A DNA stretch of 64,000 bases from Phaeovulum veldkampii DSM 11550. GTDB lineage: Bacteria; Pseudomonadota; Alphaproteobacteria; Rhodobacterales; Rhodobacteraceae. The translations under genes and the position numbers were made by a program. Below the pieces are notes generated by a model, which was not told the origin of the DNA, ran no database searches, and was given only the letters and a program-made list of their open reading frames with translations. Positions 56,071-64,000 of this stretch are shown here, one piece after another. Position 1 is the first letter of the stretch. Each line of letters opens with the position of its first letter. The stretch covers positions 1-64,000 of the forward strand of contig NZ_PZKF01000006.1 of assembly GCF_003034995.1 (NCBI RefSeq), read 5' to 3'.

Positions 56071-57234
56071 ATGTTTCTGGGCAGCATGAATTTCGATCTG
56101 GGCGAGGATGTGAACGCGCTGCGCGACATGGTGCACCGCTGGGCGCAAGAGCGGGTGAAGCCGATTGCCGCCGATGTGGACCGTTCGAACTGCTTCCCCG
56201 AGCCGCTTTGGCGCGAGATGGGGGATCTGGGGCTGCTGGGCATCACGGTTTCCGAAGACTATGGCGGTGCCGGGATGGGCTATCTGGCCCATGTGGTCGC
56301 CACCGAGGAAATCGCCCGCGCCAGCGCCAGCGTCAGCCTGTCTTATGGCGCGCATTCCAACCTTTGCGTGAACCAGTTGAAGATCAACGGCACCGAGGCG
56401 CAGAAACACAAATACCTGCCCGAACTGATTTCGGGCGCCAAGGTCGGTGCGCTTGCGATGAGCGAGACGGGCGCAGGCTCGGATGTGGTCGGGATGAAGC
56501 TGCGCGCCGAAAAACGCGACGGCTACTATCTGCTGAACGGTCACAAATACTGGATCACCAACGGCCCCGATGCCGATACGCTGGTGGTCTATGCCAAGAC
56601 CGATCCCGAAGCGGGGGCCAAGGGCATCACCGCCTTCATCGTCGAGCGCGGCTTCAAGGGCTTCTCGACCTCGCCGCATTTCGACAAGCTGGGGATGCGC
56701 GGGTCGAACACCGGCGAACTGATCTTTGAAAACTGCGAAGTGCCCGACGAAAACGTGCTGGGCCAGGAAGGCCGCGGCGTGCGTGTGCTGATGTCGGGGC
56801 TGGATTATGAACGTGTGGTGCTGTCGGGCATCGGCACCGGCATCATGGCCGCCTGCCTTGACGAGATCATGCCTTATCTGCGCGACCGCCAGCAATTCGG
56901 CCAGCCGATCGGCAGCTTTCAACTGATGCAGGCCAAGATCGCCGACATGTATACCGCAATGAACTCGGCCCGCGCCTACACCTATGCTGTTGCACGGGCT
57001 TGTGATCGCGGCGAGGTGACGCGGGCCGACGCTGCCGCCTGCGTTCTTTATGCCAGCGAACAGGCGATGGTGCAGGCCCATCAGGCCGTGCAAGCCATGG
57101 GGGGCGCAGGGTTTTTGGCCGACAGCGTGGTCAGTCGGCTGTTCCGCGACGCGAAACTGATGGAGATCGGCGCAGGCACATCCGAAATCCGGCGGATGCT
57201 GGTGGGGCGTGAACTCATGAAGGCGATGGAGTAA
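56071..57234 (+). CDS. ivd: isovaleryl-CoA dehydrogenase
   Basis: Oxidises isovaleryl-CoA from leucine to 3-methylcrotonyl-CoA. The 387 aa FAD enzyme starts with NFDLGEDVNALRDMVHRWAQERVKPIAADVDRSN, typical of IVD, and shows AMSETGAGSDVVGMKLRAEKR, YWITNGPDADTLVVYAKTDP, FDKLGMRGSNTGELIFENCEVP, LDYERVVLSGIGTGIMAACLDEIMPYLRDRQQFGQPIGSFQLMQAKIADMY. The C-terminus has AVQAMGGAGFLADSVVSRLFRDAKLMEIGAGTSEI. The catalytic residue of isovaleryl-type enzymes lies in the middle region of the sequence (around LDYERVV). Heads the leucine cluster. Confidence 0.95.
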   Translation: MFLGSMNFDLGEDVNALRDMVHRWAQERVKPIAADVDRSNCFPEPLWREMGDLGLLGITVSEDYGGAGMGYLAHVVATEEIARASASVSLSYGAHSNLCVNQLKINGTEAQKHKYLPELISGAKVGALAMSETGAGSDVVGMKLRAEKRDGYYLLNGHKYWITNGPDADTLVVYAKTDPEAGAKGITAFIVERGFKGFSTSPHFDKLGMRGSNTGELIFENCEVPDENVLGQEGRGVRVLMSGLDYERVVLSGIGTGIMAACLDEIMPYLRDRQQFGQPIGSFQLMQAKIADMYTAMNSARAYTYAVARACDRGEVTRADAAACVLYASEQAMVQAHQAVQAMGGAGFLADSVVSRLFRDAKLMEIGAGTSEIRRMLVGRELMKAME

Positions 57235-57272
57235 GCAAAGATACATTCTTCACTCAACAAATGAGGTGTATC

Positions 57273-57785
57273 ATGCGACTGGTCCCGATCATGGCGGCTC
57301 TTGCGCTGTGCGTTCCCGGTGTGGCCCTTGCCCAGCAGGCCGTGCCATTCACGCCCGAGGCGACCGAAACCTGCCTGAGCAATGCGCAGGGCGCCTCGGC
57401 CAAACGCGATTGCATCGGCGCTTCGGCGCAGGCCTGCCGCAAGGCGATGAAAGACCCCGCCAATACCGACATTGCCGCCTGCATGGGGGCCGAGGCGGAA
57501 TACTGGACGCTGCGGATGAACACCGCCTACGATCAGATGATGGAAAAGGCCAAGCTGGCCGACGAGAAATTCGCGCAAAACGCCAAATCCAAGGCGATTC
57601 CGTTCAAACTGACCGAGGATCTGGAGCTGATGCAGACCGCCTGGGCCGACTGGCGCGAAAAACGCTGCTCGGTCGAGGCGATGATGCGCCGCGGCACGCC
57701 CTATACGATGACGGCGGCCTCGAACTGCACGATGAAACTGATTGGCGAACAGGCGCAGTTTCTGGAAAGCGCCGTGGCCTACTAG
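57273..57785 (+). CDS. LprI/DUF1311-family secreted protein
   Basis: A 170 aa protein with signal peptide (MRLVPIMAALALCVPGVALA). Its mature part has spaced Cys (TCLSNAQGASAKRDCIGASAQACRK, AACMGAEAEYWTLRMNTAYDQMMEKAKLAD, KRCSVEAMMRRGTPYT, SNCTMKLI) and the LprI fold pattern (lysozyme-inhibitor-like). ATG at 57273 with GAGGTG upstream is preferred over 57261. Its position between ivd and mccB is odd for a periplasmic protein; it may simply be cotranscribed. A GTCCGGGC-GCCCGGAC hairpin (57793-57823) follows. Confidence 0.78.
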   Translation: MRLVPIMAALALCVPGVALAQQAVPFTPEATETCLSNAQGASAKRDCIGASAQACRKAMKDPANTDIAACMGAEAEYWTLRMNTAYDQMMEKAKLADEKFAQNAKSKAIPFKLTEDLELMQTAWADWREKRCSVEAMMRRGTPYTMTAASNCTMKLIGEQAQFLESAVAY

Positions 57786-57897
57786 GCAAACCGTCCGGGC
57801 CGCGCGCCCTGCGCCGCCCGGACCCTTGGGGGGAGACAGGGGTGACACACAGACATGACCGGCCACTTGGCCCCACCCGTTCGCGGGAGGGGTGGGC

Positions 57898-59502
57898 ATG
57901 AAGCTTCTCTCGCAGGTTCTCCCGAGTTCCGACGCCTTCCGCGCCAATCGCGCGGCGCATTTGGCGATGCTTGATCAGGTGGCCGAGGCTGCGGCCCATG
58001 CCGCCGCAGGGGGGGGTGAAAAGGCGCTGGCGCGCCATGTCGGGCGCGGCAAGATGGCGCCGCGCGACCGGGTGGCGGGGCTGCTCGATCCCGGTTCGCC
58101 CTACCTCGAAATCGGCGCCACCGCGGCGCATGGGCTGTATCACAATGCTGCCCCCTGCGCAGGTGTGATCGCCGGGATTGGCCGGGTGATGGGCCAAGAG
58201 GTGATGGTGGTGGCCAACGACGCCACCGTAAAGGGCGGCACCTATTACCCGATGACGGTGAAAAAACACCTGCGCGCGCAGGAAATCGCCGAGGACTGCG
58301 CGCTGCCCTGCATCTATCTGGTCGACTCGGGCGGCGCCAACCTGCCCAATCAGGACGAGGTCTTCCCCGACCGCGACCATTTCGGGCGCATCTTCTACAA
58401 TCAGGCGCGGATGAGCGCAAAGGGCATTCCCCAGATCGCGGTGGTGATGGGGTCTTGCACCGCGGGCGGCGCCTATGTTCCCGCCATGTCGGATGTCACG
58501 ATCATCGTGCGCGATCAGGGCACGATCTTCCTCGCCGGCCCCCCCTTGGTCAAGGCGGCGACGGGCGAGGTGGTCTCGGCCGAAGATCTGGGCGGCGGCG
58601 ATGTGCATACCCGCCTGTCGGGCGTTGCCGACTATCTGGCCGAGGATGACGCGCATGCGCTGGCGCTGGCGCGCCGCGCAGTGGGCAACCTCAACCGCCG
58701 CAAGCCCGAAACCGTGGTCTGGGCCACACCCGAAGACCCCGCCTACGACCCCGACGAAATTCTCGGCGCGGTGCCCGCCGACCTGCGCACGCCCTACGAT
58801 ATCCGCGAGGTGATCGCGCGGGTGGTGGACGGATCATACTTCGACGAATTCAAACCGCGCTTTGGCGAAACGCTGGTGACGGGCTTTGCGCATGTGATGG
58901 GCTGCCCGGTGGGGATTGTCGCCAACAATGGCGTGCTGTTCTCCGAGGCTGCGGTCAAGGGCGCCCATTTCGTCGAACTGTGCAGCCAGCGTGGTATCCC
59001 GCTGGTGTTCTTGCAAAACATCACCGGTTTCATGGTCGGGCGGAAATACGAAAACGAAGGCATCGCGCGCCACGGCGCCAAGATGGTGACGGCGGTGGCC
59101 ACCACCAATGTGCCGAAAATCACGATGCTGGTGGGCGGCAGCTTTGGCGCGGGCAATTACGGCATGGCAGGGCGGGCCTATTCGCCCCGGTTCCTCTGGA
59201 CATGGCCCAATTCGCGCATCAGCGTTATGGGCGGCGAGCAGGCCTCGGGCGTGTTGGCCACCGTCAAACGCGAGGGGATCGAGCGCGCGGGCGGCCAGTG
59301 GACCGCCGAGGAAGAGGCCGAGTTCAAGCGCCCCACCATCGAGATGTTCGAGCGTCAGAGCCACCCGCTTTATGCCTCGGCCCGGCTTTGGGACGATGGC
59401 ATCATCGACCCGCGCAAGACGCGCCAGGTGCTCGCGTTGTCGCTGTCGGCGGCCCTTTGCGCGCCGGTCGAACCGACGCGCTTCGGCCTGTTCCGGATGT
59501 AA
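57898..59502 (+). CDS. mccB: methylcrotonyl-CoA carboxylase beta subunit (carboxyltransferase)
   Basis: Transfers CO2 from carboxybiotin to 3-methylcrotonyl-CoA in leucine degradation. The 534 aa protein has the carboxyltransferase pattern [121 protein letters not shown]. Near the C-terminus, [41 protein letters not shown] is characteristic of MCC. ATG at 57898 follows GGGAGGGG. Repeat locus 5 separates it from the alpha subunit gene. Confidence 0.95.
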   Translation: MKLLSQVLPSSDAFRANRAAHLAMLDQVAEAAAHAAAGGGEKALARHVGRGKMAPRDRVAGLLDPGSPYLEIGATAAHGLYHNAAPCAGVIAGIGRVMGQEVMVVANDATVKGGTYYPMTVKKHLRAQEIAEDCALPCIYLVDSGGANLPNQDEVFPDRDHFGRIFYNQARMSAKGIPQIAVVMGSCTAGGAYVPAMSDVTIIVRDQGTIFLAGPPLVKAATGEVVSAEDLGGGDVHTRLSGVADYLAEDDAHALALARRAVGNLNRRKPETVVWATPEDPAYDPDEILGAVPADLRTPYDIREVIARVVDGSYFDEFKPRFGETLVTGFAHVMGCPVGIVANNGVLFSEAAVKGAHFVELCSQRGIPLVFLQNITGFMVGRKYENEGIARHGAKMVTAVATTNVPKITMLVGGSFGAGNYGMAGRAYSPRFLWTWPNSRISVMGGEQASGVLATVKREGIERAGGQWTAEEEAEFKRPTIEMFERQSHPLYASARLWDDGIIDPRKTRQVLALSLSAALCAPVEPTRFGLFRM

Positions 59503-59510
59503 CTTTCTTG

Positions 59511-59600
59511 CCTCCGGCGGGGATATTTCTGCCAAGATGAAGGGGTCACTTCATCTTGGTGCAAATATCCCCGGGGGTGCGGGGGCAGGCAGCCCCCGCC
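59511..59600. repeat. intergenic repeat, locus 5: closely spaced inverted pair within the mcc operon
   Basis: An inverted copy (59511-59541, GGGGATATTTCTGCCAAGAT onward) and a direct copy (59549-59570, CTTCATCTTGGTGCAAATAT) are separated by six bases, then a G/C hairpin (GCGGGGGCAGGCAGCCCCCGC at 59579-59599). Located between mccB (stop 59502) and mccA (start 59632) on the same strand, so it lies inside an operon and could attenuate or stabilise the message. Confidence 0.88.
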
Positions 59601-59631
59601 GCGACGGCAGCCAGATGAGGGAAGACAGGAA

Positions 59632-61551
59632 ATGTTCAGAAAGATCCTGATTGCCAACCGCGGCGAGATCGCCTGCCGCGTGATCGAAACGGCCCGACGG
59701 ATGGGCGTGGCGACGGTGGCCGTCTATTCCGATGCCGACCGGGGCGCGCGTCATGTGGCGCTGGCCGACGAGGCGGTGCATATCGGCGGCCCGGCGCCTG
59801 CCGACAGCTATCTGCGCGGCGATGCGATCATTGCGGCGGCGCGTGCCACCGGCGCGCAGGCGATTCATCCGGGCTATGGCTTTCTGTCGGAGAACCCTGG
59901 TTTCGTCGATGCGGTGCAGGCGGCGGGGTTGGTGTTCATCGGGCCCTCGGGCGATGCGATCCGGGCGATGGGATTGAAGGACGCCGCCAAGCGCCTGATG
60001 GCCGAGGCGGGCGTTCCGGTGGTGCCCGGCTATCACGGCGACAATCAGGACGCCGAGCATCTGGCCGGCGCCGCCGACGCGGTCGGCTATCCAGTGCTGA
60101 TCAAGGCGGTGGCGGGGGGCGGCGGCAAGGGGATGCGGCGGGTCGATCAGCCGCGCGATTTCGCCGCCGCGCTGGAAAGCGCGCAGGGCGAGGCGCGCAC
60201 CGCCTTTGGCAACCCCGCCGTGCTGATCGAGAAATACGTCGAAAAGCCCCGCCACATCGAGGTGCAGGTGTTTGGCGATGGCAAGGCCGCGCTGCATCTG
60301 TTCGAGCGCGACTGCTCGCTGCAGCGCCGCCACCAGAAGGTGATCGAAGAGGCCCCGGCCCCCGGCATGACCCCCGAGATGCGCGCCGCCATGGGCCAGG
60401 CCGCGGTGCGCGCCGCCGAGGCGATCGGCTATTGCGGGGCCGGCACGGTGGAATTCATCGTTGACGCCAGTGACGGGCTGCGCCCCGACCGGTTCTGGTT
60501 CATGGAAATGAACACCCGCCTACAGGTCGAACATCCGGTGACCGAGGCGATCACCGGCGTCGATCTGGTCGAATGGCAGTTACGCGTCGCCTCGGGCGAG
60601 CCCTTGCCCTGCGCGCAGCAGGATCTGGCGATCCGTGGCCATGCCTTTGAGGCACGGCTTTATGCCGAGGATGTGCCCGCGGGCTTTCTGCCCGCCACGG
60701 GGCGGCTGGCGCATTTGCGCTTTTCCGAAGGGTTCCGGGCCGATACCGGGGTTCGGGCGGGCGATACGATCAGCCCGTGGTATGACCCGATGATCGCCAA
60801 GATCATCACCCATGGCCCCACCCGCGCCACGGCGCTGGGCCAGTTGGCCCGCGCGCTGGAGGAGACCGAGGTGGCGGGGTCGGTCACCAACCTGGCCTTT
60901 CTGAGCGCGCTGGCCCGTCATCCGGGCTTTGCCGCAGGCGATGTGGATACCGGGCTGATCGCCCGCGATCTGGAGGCGCTGGTGGCGCCGCCGGTGGCCT
61001 CACCTGCCGTGACCGCGCTTGCGGCGCTGGCCGCACTGGGGCTGGAGGCGGGGCAGGGGGCGGGCTTTACTCTGTGGGCACCGCTGCGCCGTGCGTCCCC
61101 GCTGGAGGGGGTGGCTGCGGTGGTGCTGGCCCATGCCCCCGGCCATGCCACGGTCGAACTGGACGGCCAGCCCCATGATTGCCGCCTGCACCCCGATGGC
61201 TGGTGGGTGGACGGGGCCAAGACCGGCGCGCGCCTTCTGCGCCATGGTGATCGGGTTACCGTGTTTGCGGGGGCGGCGTTCCAGTTTCGTGTGGTCGATC
61301 CGCTGGCGCGGCAGGTGCAGGTGGCGGGCGGCGGGCTGACGCTGGCGCCGATGCCGGGGGTGGTGAAGGCGGTATTCGTGGCGCCGGGGCAGGCGGTGGT
61401 GCTGGGCGACCGTCTGGCCGTGCTGGAGGCGATGAAGATGGAACACACGCTGACCGCCGCGCGCGGGGGCGTGGTGGCCGAGGTGCTGGTGCCCCCCGGC
61501 ACACAGGTCGAGGCCGGGGCCGCGCTGATCCGGCTGGAGGACGAGCCATGA
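59632..61551 (+). CDS. mccA: methylcrotonyl-CoA carboxylase alpha subunit (biotin carboxylase, BCCP)
   Basis: Carboxylates biotin and carries it. The 639 aa protein has a biotin carboxylase domain, residues ~1-445: MFRKILIANRGEIACRVIETARRMGVATVAVYSDADR, GYGFLSENPGFVDA, ATP-grasp KAVAGGGGKGMRRV, FMEMNTRLQVEHPVTE. Linker and BT-like region follow, then the BCCP domain with the biotinylated Lys in LEAMKMEHTL (Lys near residue 602). ATG at 59632; the gene ends overlapping the GST start (ATGA). Together with mccB it forms the MCC enzyme. Confidence 0.95.
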   Translation: MFRKILIANRGEIACRVIETARRMGVATVAVYSDADRGARHVALADEAVHIGGPAPADSYLRGDAIIAAARATGAQAIHPGYGFLSENPGFVDAVQAAGLVFIGPSGDAIRAMGLKDAAKRLMAEAGVPVVPGYHGDNQDAEHLAGAADAVGYPVLIKAVAGGGGKGMRRVDQPRDFAAALESAQGEARTAFGNPAVLIEKYVEKPRHIEVQVFGDGKAALHLFERDCSLQRRHQKVIEEAPAPGMTPEMRAAMGQAAVRAAEAIGYCGAGTVEFIVDASDGLRPDRFWFMEMNTRLQVEHPVTEAITGVDLVEWQLRVASGEPLPCAQQDLAIRGHAFEARLYAEDVPAGFLPATGRLAHLRFSEGFRADTGVRAGDTISPWYDPMIAKIITHGPTRATALGQLARALEETEVAGSVTNLAFLSALARHPGFAAGDVDTGLIARDLEALVAPPVASPAVTALAALAALGLEAGQGAGFTLWAPLRRASPLEGVAAVVLAHAPGHATVELDGQPHDCRLHPDGWWVDGAKTGARLLRHGDRVTVFAGAAFQFRVVDPLARQVQVAGGGLTLAPMPGVVKAVFVAPGQAVVLGDRLAVLEAMKMEHTLTAARGGVVAEVLVPPGTQVEAGAALIRLEDEP

Positions 61552-62192
61552 TCCGGCTGCACCACGTTCCGCAGGCGCGCAGCTTTCGCATTCTGTGGCT
61601 GCTGGAAGAGCTTGGTCTGCCGTTCGAGGTGGCGGAACATTCGTTCTTCGACAAGTCGCTGCGCACCCCCGACTATCTGGCCCTGTCGCCCGCGGGCCGG
61701 GTGCCCGCGCTGGAAATCGACGGTCGGCGACTGTTTGAAAGCGGGGCGATCACGCAATATCTGTGCGAGCGTGAAGGCGCCCTGCTGGGTGCACCCGCCG
61801 AACGGGCCGACTGGCTGGAATGGCTGCATTTTGCCGAAACCATCGCGGTTCATGTGGCCAACCTGACCCAGCAGCATATCGTGCTGCGCGAGGACTGGAT
61901 GCGCAGCCCCACGGTGATGCGGCTGGAGGCGGCGCGGCTGGCCAAGACGCTGGAGGTGGTCGAACGCGGCCTGGCGGGGGACCATCTTCTGCCCTCGGGG
62001 TTTTCCGCGGTGGATATCGCGGTGAGCTATGGGGCGATGATCGGGCAGCGGTTCGTATCGCTCGATCCGCTGCCGGGGCTGCGCGACTGGCTGGCGCGGC
62101 TGTCTGATCGCCCCGCATTTGCCCGCGCAGTGGTGCGTGACGGGGTGGCACAGATCTATACCCGCGACTTCTACCCCGCGCCGGAGGGATGA
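61548..62192 (+). CDS. glutathione S-transferase
   Basis: A 214 aa protein with the thioredoxin-like N-domain (MIRLHHVPQARSFRILWLLEELGLPFEVAEHSFF) and glutathione-binding FESGAITQYLCEREG (Glu-Ser), then the helical C-domain (residues ~85-205). A Ser in the N-terminal segment (RSFR) would be the catalytic-type residue. It overlaps mccA by 4 nt (ATGA) and precedes the HMG-CoA lyase gene by 1 nt, so it is part of the leucine operon. Its role there is not established; detoxification of a reactive CoA-derived intermediate such as methylglutaconyl or a vinyl ketone is only a guess. Confidence 0.88.
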   Translation: MIRLHHVPQARSFRILWLLEELGLPFEVAEHSFFDKSLRTPDYLALSPAGRVPALEIDGRRLFESGAITQYLCEREGALLGAPAERADWLEWLHFAETIAVHVANLTQQHIVLREDWMRSPTVMRLEAARLAKTLEVVERGLAGDHLLPSGFSAVDIAVSYGAMIGQRFVSLDPLPGLRDWLARLSDRPAFARAVVRDGVAQIYTRDFYPAPEG

Positions 62193-62193
62193 G

Positions 62194-63045
62194 ATGGCCG
62201 AATTCGTCGAAATCTTTGAAATGGCCCCGCGCGACGGCTTGCAGAACGAAAAGCGGCTGATCCCGACGGCGGACAAGATCGCGCTGGTCGATTGCCTGAG
62301 CCGCGCGGGGTTCCGGCGGATCGAGGTGACGAGTTTTGTTTCGCCAAAGTGGGTGCCGCAGATGGCCGATGCCGCCGAGGTGCTGGCAGGCATCGCCCGC
62401 GCGCCCAGTGTGCGGTATGCCGCGCTGACGCCGAACCTGAAGGGCTATCAGGCTGCCCGCGCCGCCGGTGCCGATGAGGTGGCGATCTTTGCCTCGGCCA
62501 GCGAAGGTTTCAGCAGGGCGAACCTGAATTGTTCGATCAACGAGAGCATCGAGCGGTTTTTGCCGATCATCGAGGCTGCAAGGCTCGATCAGGTAAGGGT
62601 GCGTGGCTATGTTTCTGTGGTTACCGATTGCCCCTTTGACGGCGCGGTGGCGCCGGGGGCGGTGGCGCGCGTGGTGGCCGCGCTGCGCGATCTGGGCTGC
62701 TACGAGGTCAGCCTTGGCGATACGATCGGGCAGGGCAGGCCCGAAACGATCACCGCGATGCTGCGCGCGGTGCTGGACGAGATGCCCGCGCAAAGCCTTG
62801 CTGGCCATTACCATGACACGGCGGGCCGGGCGCTGGACAATATCGAAGCCTCGCTGGCGCTGGGCCTGAGAGTGTTTGATGCGGCGGTGGGGGGCTTGGG
62901 TGGGTGCCCCTATGCGCCGGGCGCCGCGGGCAATGTGGCGACCGAGGCGGTGGACGCGCGGCTGCGCGCGCTGGGCTATGACACCGGCCTTAAGGCAGCG
63001 GTTCTGGCCGAGGCGGCGGCGCTGGCACGGGGGATGAGGGGATGA
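62194..63045 (+). CDS. hydroxymethylglutaryl-CoA lyase
   Basis: Final step of leucine breakdown: cleaves HMG-CoA to acetyl-CoA and acetoacetate. The 283 aa TIM-barrel protein has FEMAPRDGLQNEKRLIPTADKIALVDCLSRAGFRRIEVTSFVSPKWVPQMADA, the metal-binding GHYHDTAGRALDNIEASL and the lid Cys signature AAVGGLGGCPYAPGAAGNVATE. ATG at 62194, 1 nt after GST, with GGAGGGATGAG upstream. Overlaps the hydratase start by 4 nt. Confidence 0.95.
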   Translation: MAEFVEIFEMAPRDGLQNEKRLIPTADKIALVDCLSRAGFRRIEVTSFVSPKWVPQMADAAEVLAGIARAPSVRYAALTPNLKGYQAARAAGADEVAIFASASEGFSRANLNCSINESIERFLPIIEAARLDQVRVRGYVSVVTDCPFDGAVAPGAVARVVAALRDLGCYEVSLGDTIGQGRPETITAMLRAVLDEMPAQSLAGHYHDTAGRALDNIEASLALGLRVFDAAVGGLGGCPYAPGAAGNVATEAVDARLRALGYDTGLKAAVLAEAAALARGMRG

Positions 63046-63827
63046 TGTTTCAGACGATCACGGCAGATATCGACGCGCGCGGCGTGGCGCGGCTGACGCT
63101 GAACCGGCCTGAAAAGCACAATGCGCTGAATGCCGCGATGATCGCGGAGCTGACACGGGCCGCGCAGGCGCTGGGTGCAGATCCCGCGGTGCGGGTGGTG
63201 ATCTTGCAAGCCGCGGGAGAGAGTTTCTGTGCCGGCGGCGATCTGGGCTGGATGCGCGATCAGATGGCCGCCGACGGTCCCACCCGCGCGGTCGAGGCCA
63301 CCAAGCTGGCGCTGATGCTGAACGCGCTGAACATCTGTCCCAAGCCGGTGATCGGGCGCATCCACGGCAATGCCTTTGGCGGCGGGGTGGGGATGATGGC
63401 GGTCTGTGATGTGGCCATCGGCGCCACGCCAGCACGTTTCGGGCTGACGGAAACCCGGCTGGGGCTGATCCCCGCCACCATCGGCCCCTATGTTCTGGCG
63501 CGGATGGGAGAGGCGCTGGCGCGGCGGGTGTTCATGTCGGCGCGGCTGTTCGGGGCCGACGAGGCGGTGCGATTGCAACTGCTGGCCCGCGCCGTGGAGG
63601 TCGCCGATCTTGACGCGGCGATCGAGGCGGAAGTCGCCCCCTATCTGGCCTGCGCGCCGGGGGCCGTAGCCGAGGCCAAGGCGCTGGCCCGCCGTCTCGG
63701 TCCGCCCATTGACCAAGGCGTGATCGAGGCGACCATCGCCGCGCTGGTGGCCCGCTGGGAAAGCCCCGAGGCGGCCGAAGGGATCGCGGCCTTTTTCGAC
63801 CGGCGCAAGCCCGGCTGGGCGCGATAA
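63042..63827 (+). CDS. enoyl-CoA hydratase, probably methylglutaconyl-CoA hydratase
   Basis: A 261 aa crotonase-family enzyme. It has ARLTLNRPEKHNALNAAMIAELTRAA, ILQAAGESFCAGGDLGWMRDQMA (AGGDL oxyanion turn), IHGNAFGGGVGMMAVCDVAIGATPARFGLTETRLGLIPATIGPYVLARMGEALARRVFMSARLFGADEAV with catalytic Glu. In this operon it would hydrate 3-methylglutaconyl-CoA to HMG-CoA, the substrate of the preceding lyase. Assignment to that step rests on context; sequence alone only says hydratase. Start ATG overlaps the lyase stop. Confidence 0.92.
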   Translation: MMFQTITADIDARGVARLTLNRPEKHNALNAAMIAELTRAAQALGADPAVRVVILQAAGESFCAGGDLGWMRDQMAADGPTRAVEATKLALMLNALNICPKPVIGRIHGNAFGGGVGMMAVCDVAIGATPARFGLTETRLGLIPATIGPYVLARMGEALARRVFMSARLFGADEAVRLQLLARAVEVADLDAAIEAEVAPYLACAPGAVAEAKALARRLGPPIDQGVIEATIAALVARWESPEAAEGIAAFFDRRKPGWAR

Positions 63828-64000
63828 GGCGGTTACCGAGGGAGAGATTCGCGCGGCGCTTCGTTCCGGGGGGCGCCTTGGCCCCGCGCTGCCCCGAAAA
63901 CCGGAGAGGCCCCTGCGTCATCTTGTGCACAATCGTATACATTTTGTCGCGACACCCCCGGAAACGAGGGTTTTCGTCCCTGCCTTCGGTTGACCGGAGA
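63828..64000. promoter_or_regulatory. cluster of palindromes at window end
   Basis: Beyond the last gene the 173 nt contain TTGTGCACAA (63923-63932), GTATAC (63935-63940) and TGTCGCGACA (63945-63954), three perfect palindromes within 32 nt. They resemble operator sites of GntR-type or similar dimeric regulators (TTGTNNACAA family). They probably control a gene starting past the right edge. No coding region is seen here. Confidence 0.5.

Overview
The window is ordinary, strongly GC-rich chromosome of an alphaproteobacterium, most likely of the Rhodobacter/Paracoccus branch (Rhodobacteraceae). The signs are a C4-type 5-aminolevulinate synthase with an FNR-type box, the alphaproteobacterial SOS box GTTC-N7-GTTC before uvrA, the yceD-rpmF-plsX-fabH-ihfA-merR block, a double-length dCTP deaminase, ornithine-lipid synthase OlsB, and a valine and leucine catabolic gene set typical of the group. 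I see no prophage, insertion sequence, CRISPR array, plasmid function or defence island. Nearly all bases are in recognisable genes and no gene-free stretch exceeds 300 bases.

Layout. 1-3280 (+): the end of a SPOR-domain protein, nagZ, scpA, scpB and a small conserved protein. 3288-8693 (-): a lipid/ribosome/nucleoid block (yceD, rpmF, plsX, fabH, ihfA, a MerR regulator), then tRNA-Pro(GGG) and the dCTP deaminase. 8835-13715: a BamE-like lipoprotein, msrB, olsB, an ABC-F ATPase and an alpha-methylacyl-CoA racemase. 13774-14479: a decayed HMA-CDF metal transporter gene. 14674-19856 (+): rplU-rpmA, an acetyltransferase, creD, obgE, proB. 19996-31321: M20 dipeptidase, hemA, a RodZ-like protein, ispG, a DsbA-like oxidoreductase, an aminotransferase, and the wall genes amiC and mrcA. 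31416-42344: prfB, bactofilin plus M23 peptidase, bcp, a YhdP/AsmA-like giant, queA, an MFS transporter and lpdA. 42412-46489: rhodanese, uvrA and two DUF2892 membrane proteins. 46584-52255: valine degradation (mmsA, acyl-CoA dehydrogenase, hydroxyisobutyryl-CoA hydrolase, mmsB) with a divergent LysR gene. 52349-55879: coaD, a small membrane protein, an orphan fliG, a small secreted Cys-rich protein and purB. 56071-63827 (+): leucine degradation (ivd, an LprI-like protein, mccB, mccA, a GST, HMG-CoA lyase, methylglutaconyl-CoA hydratase).

How the genes work together. The valine and leucine clusters each take a branched acyl-CoA through dehydrogenation, hydration or carboxylation, and cleavage. 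Both acyl-CoA dehydrogenase genes carry the same inverted repeat (TGAAC-N4-GTTYA) 26-57 nt before the start codon, which suggests one shared repressor. amiC, mrcA, the M23 peptidase with bactofilin, and nagZ form a scattered wall synthesis and turnover set.

The most interesting non-genic signal is a dispersed intergenic repeat with core TTCATCTTGGTGCAAATATC followed by a G/C-rich hairpin. It occurs at five loci, three of them as inverted pairs. Other points of note are a multi-frameshift transporter pseudogene, a perfect ATTC-N8-GAAT operator (SqrR/BigR type) before a DUF2892 gene, an FNR box before hemA and a perfect LexA box before uvrA. I found no convincing wholly new multi-gene system. 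The best candidates for something undescribed are the repeat family and the shared branched-chain acyl-CoA operator.
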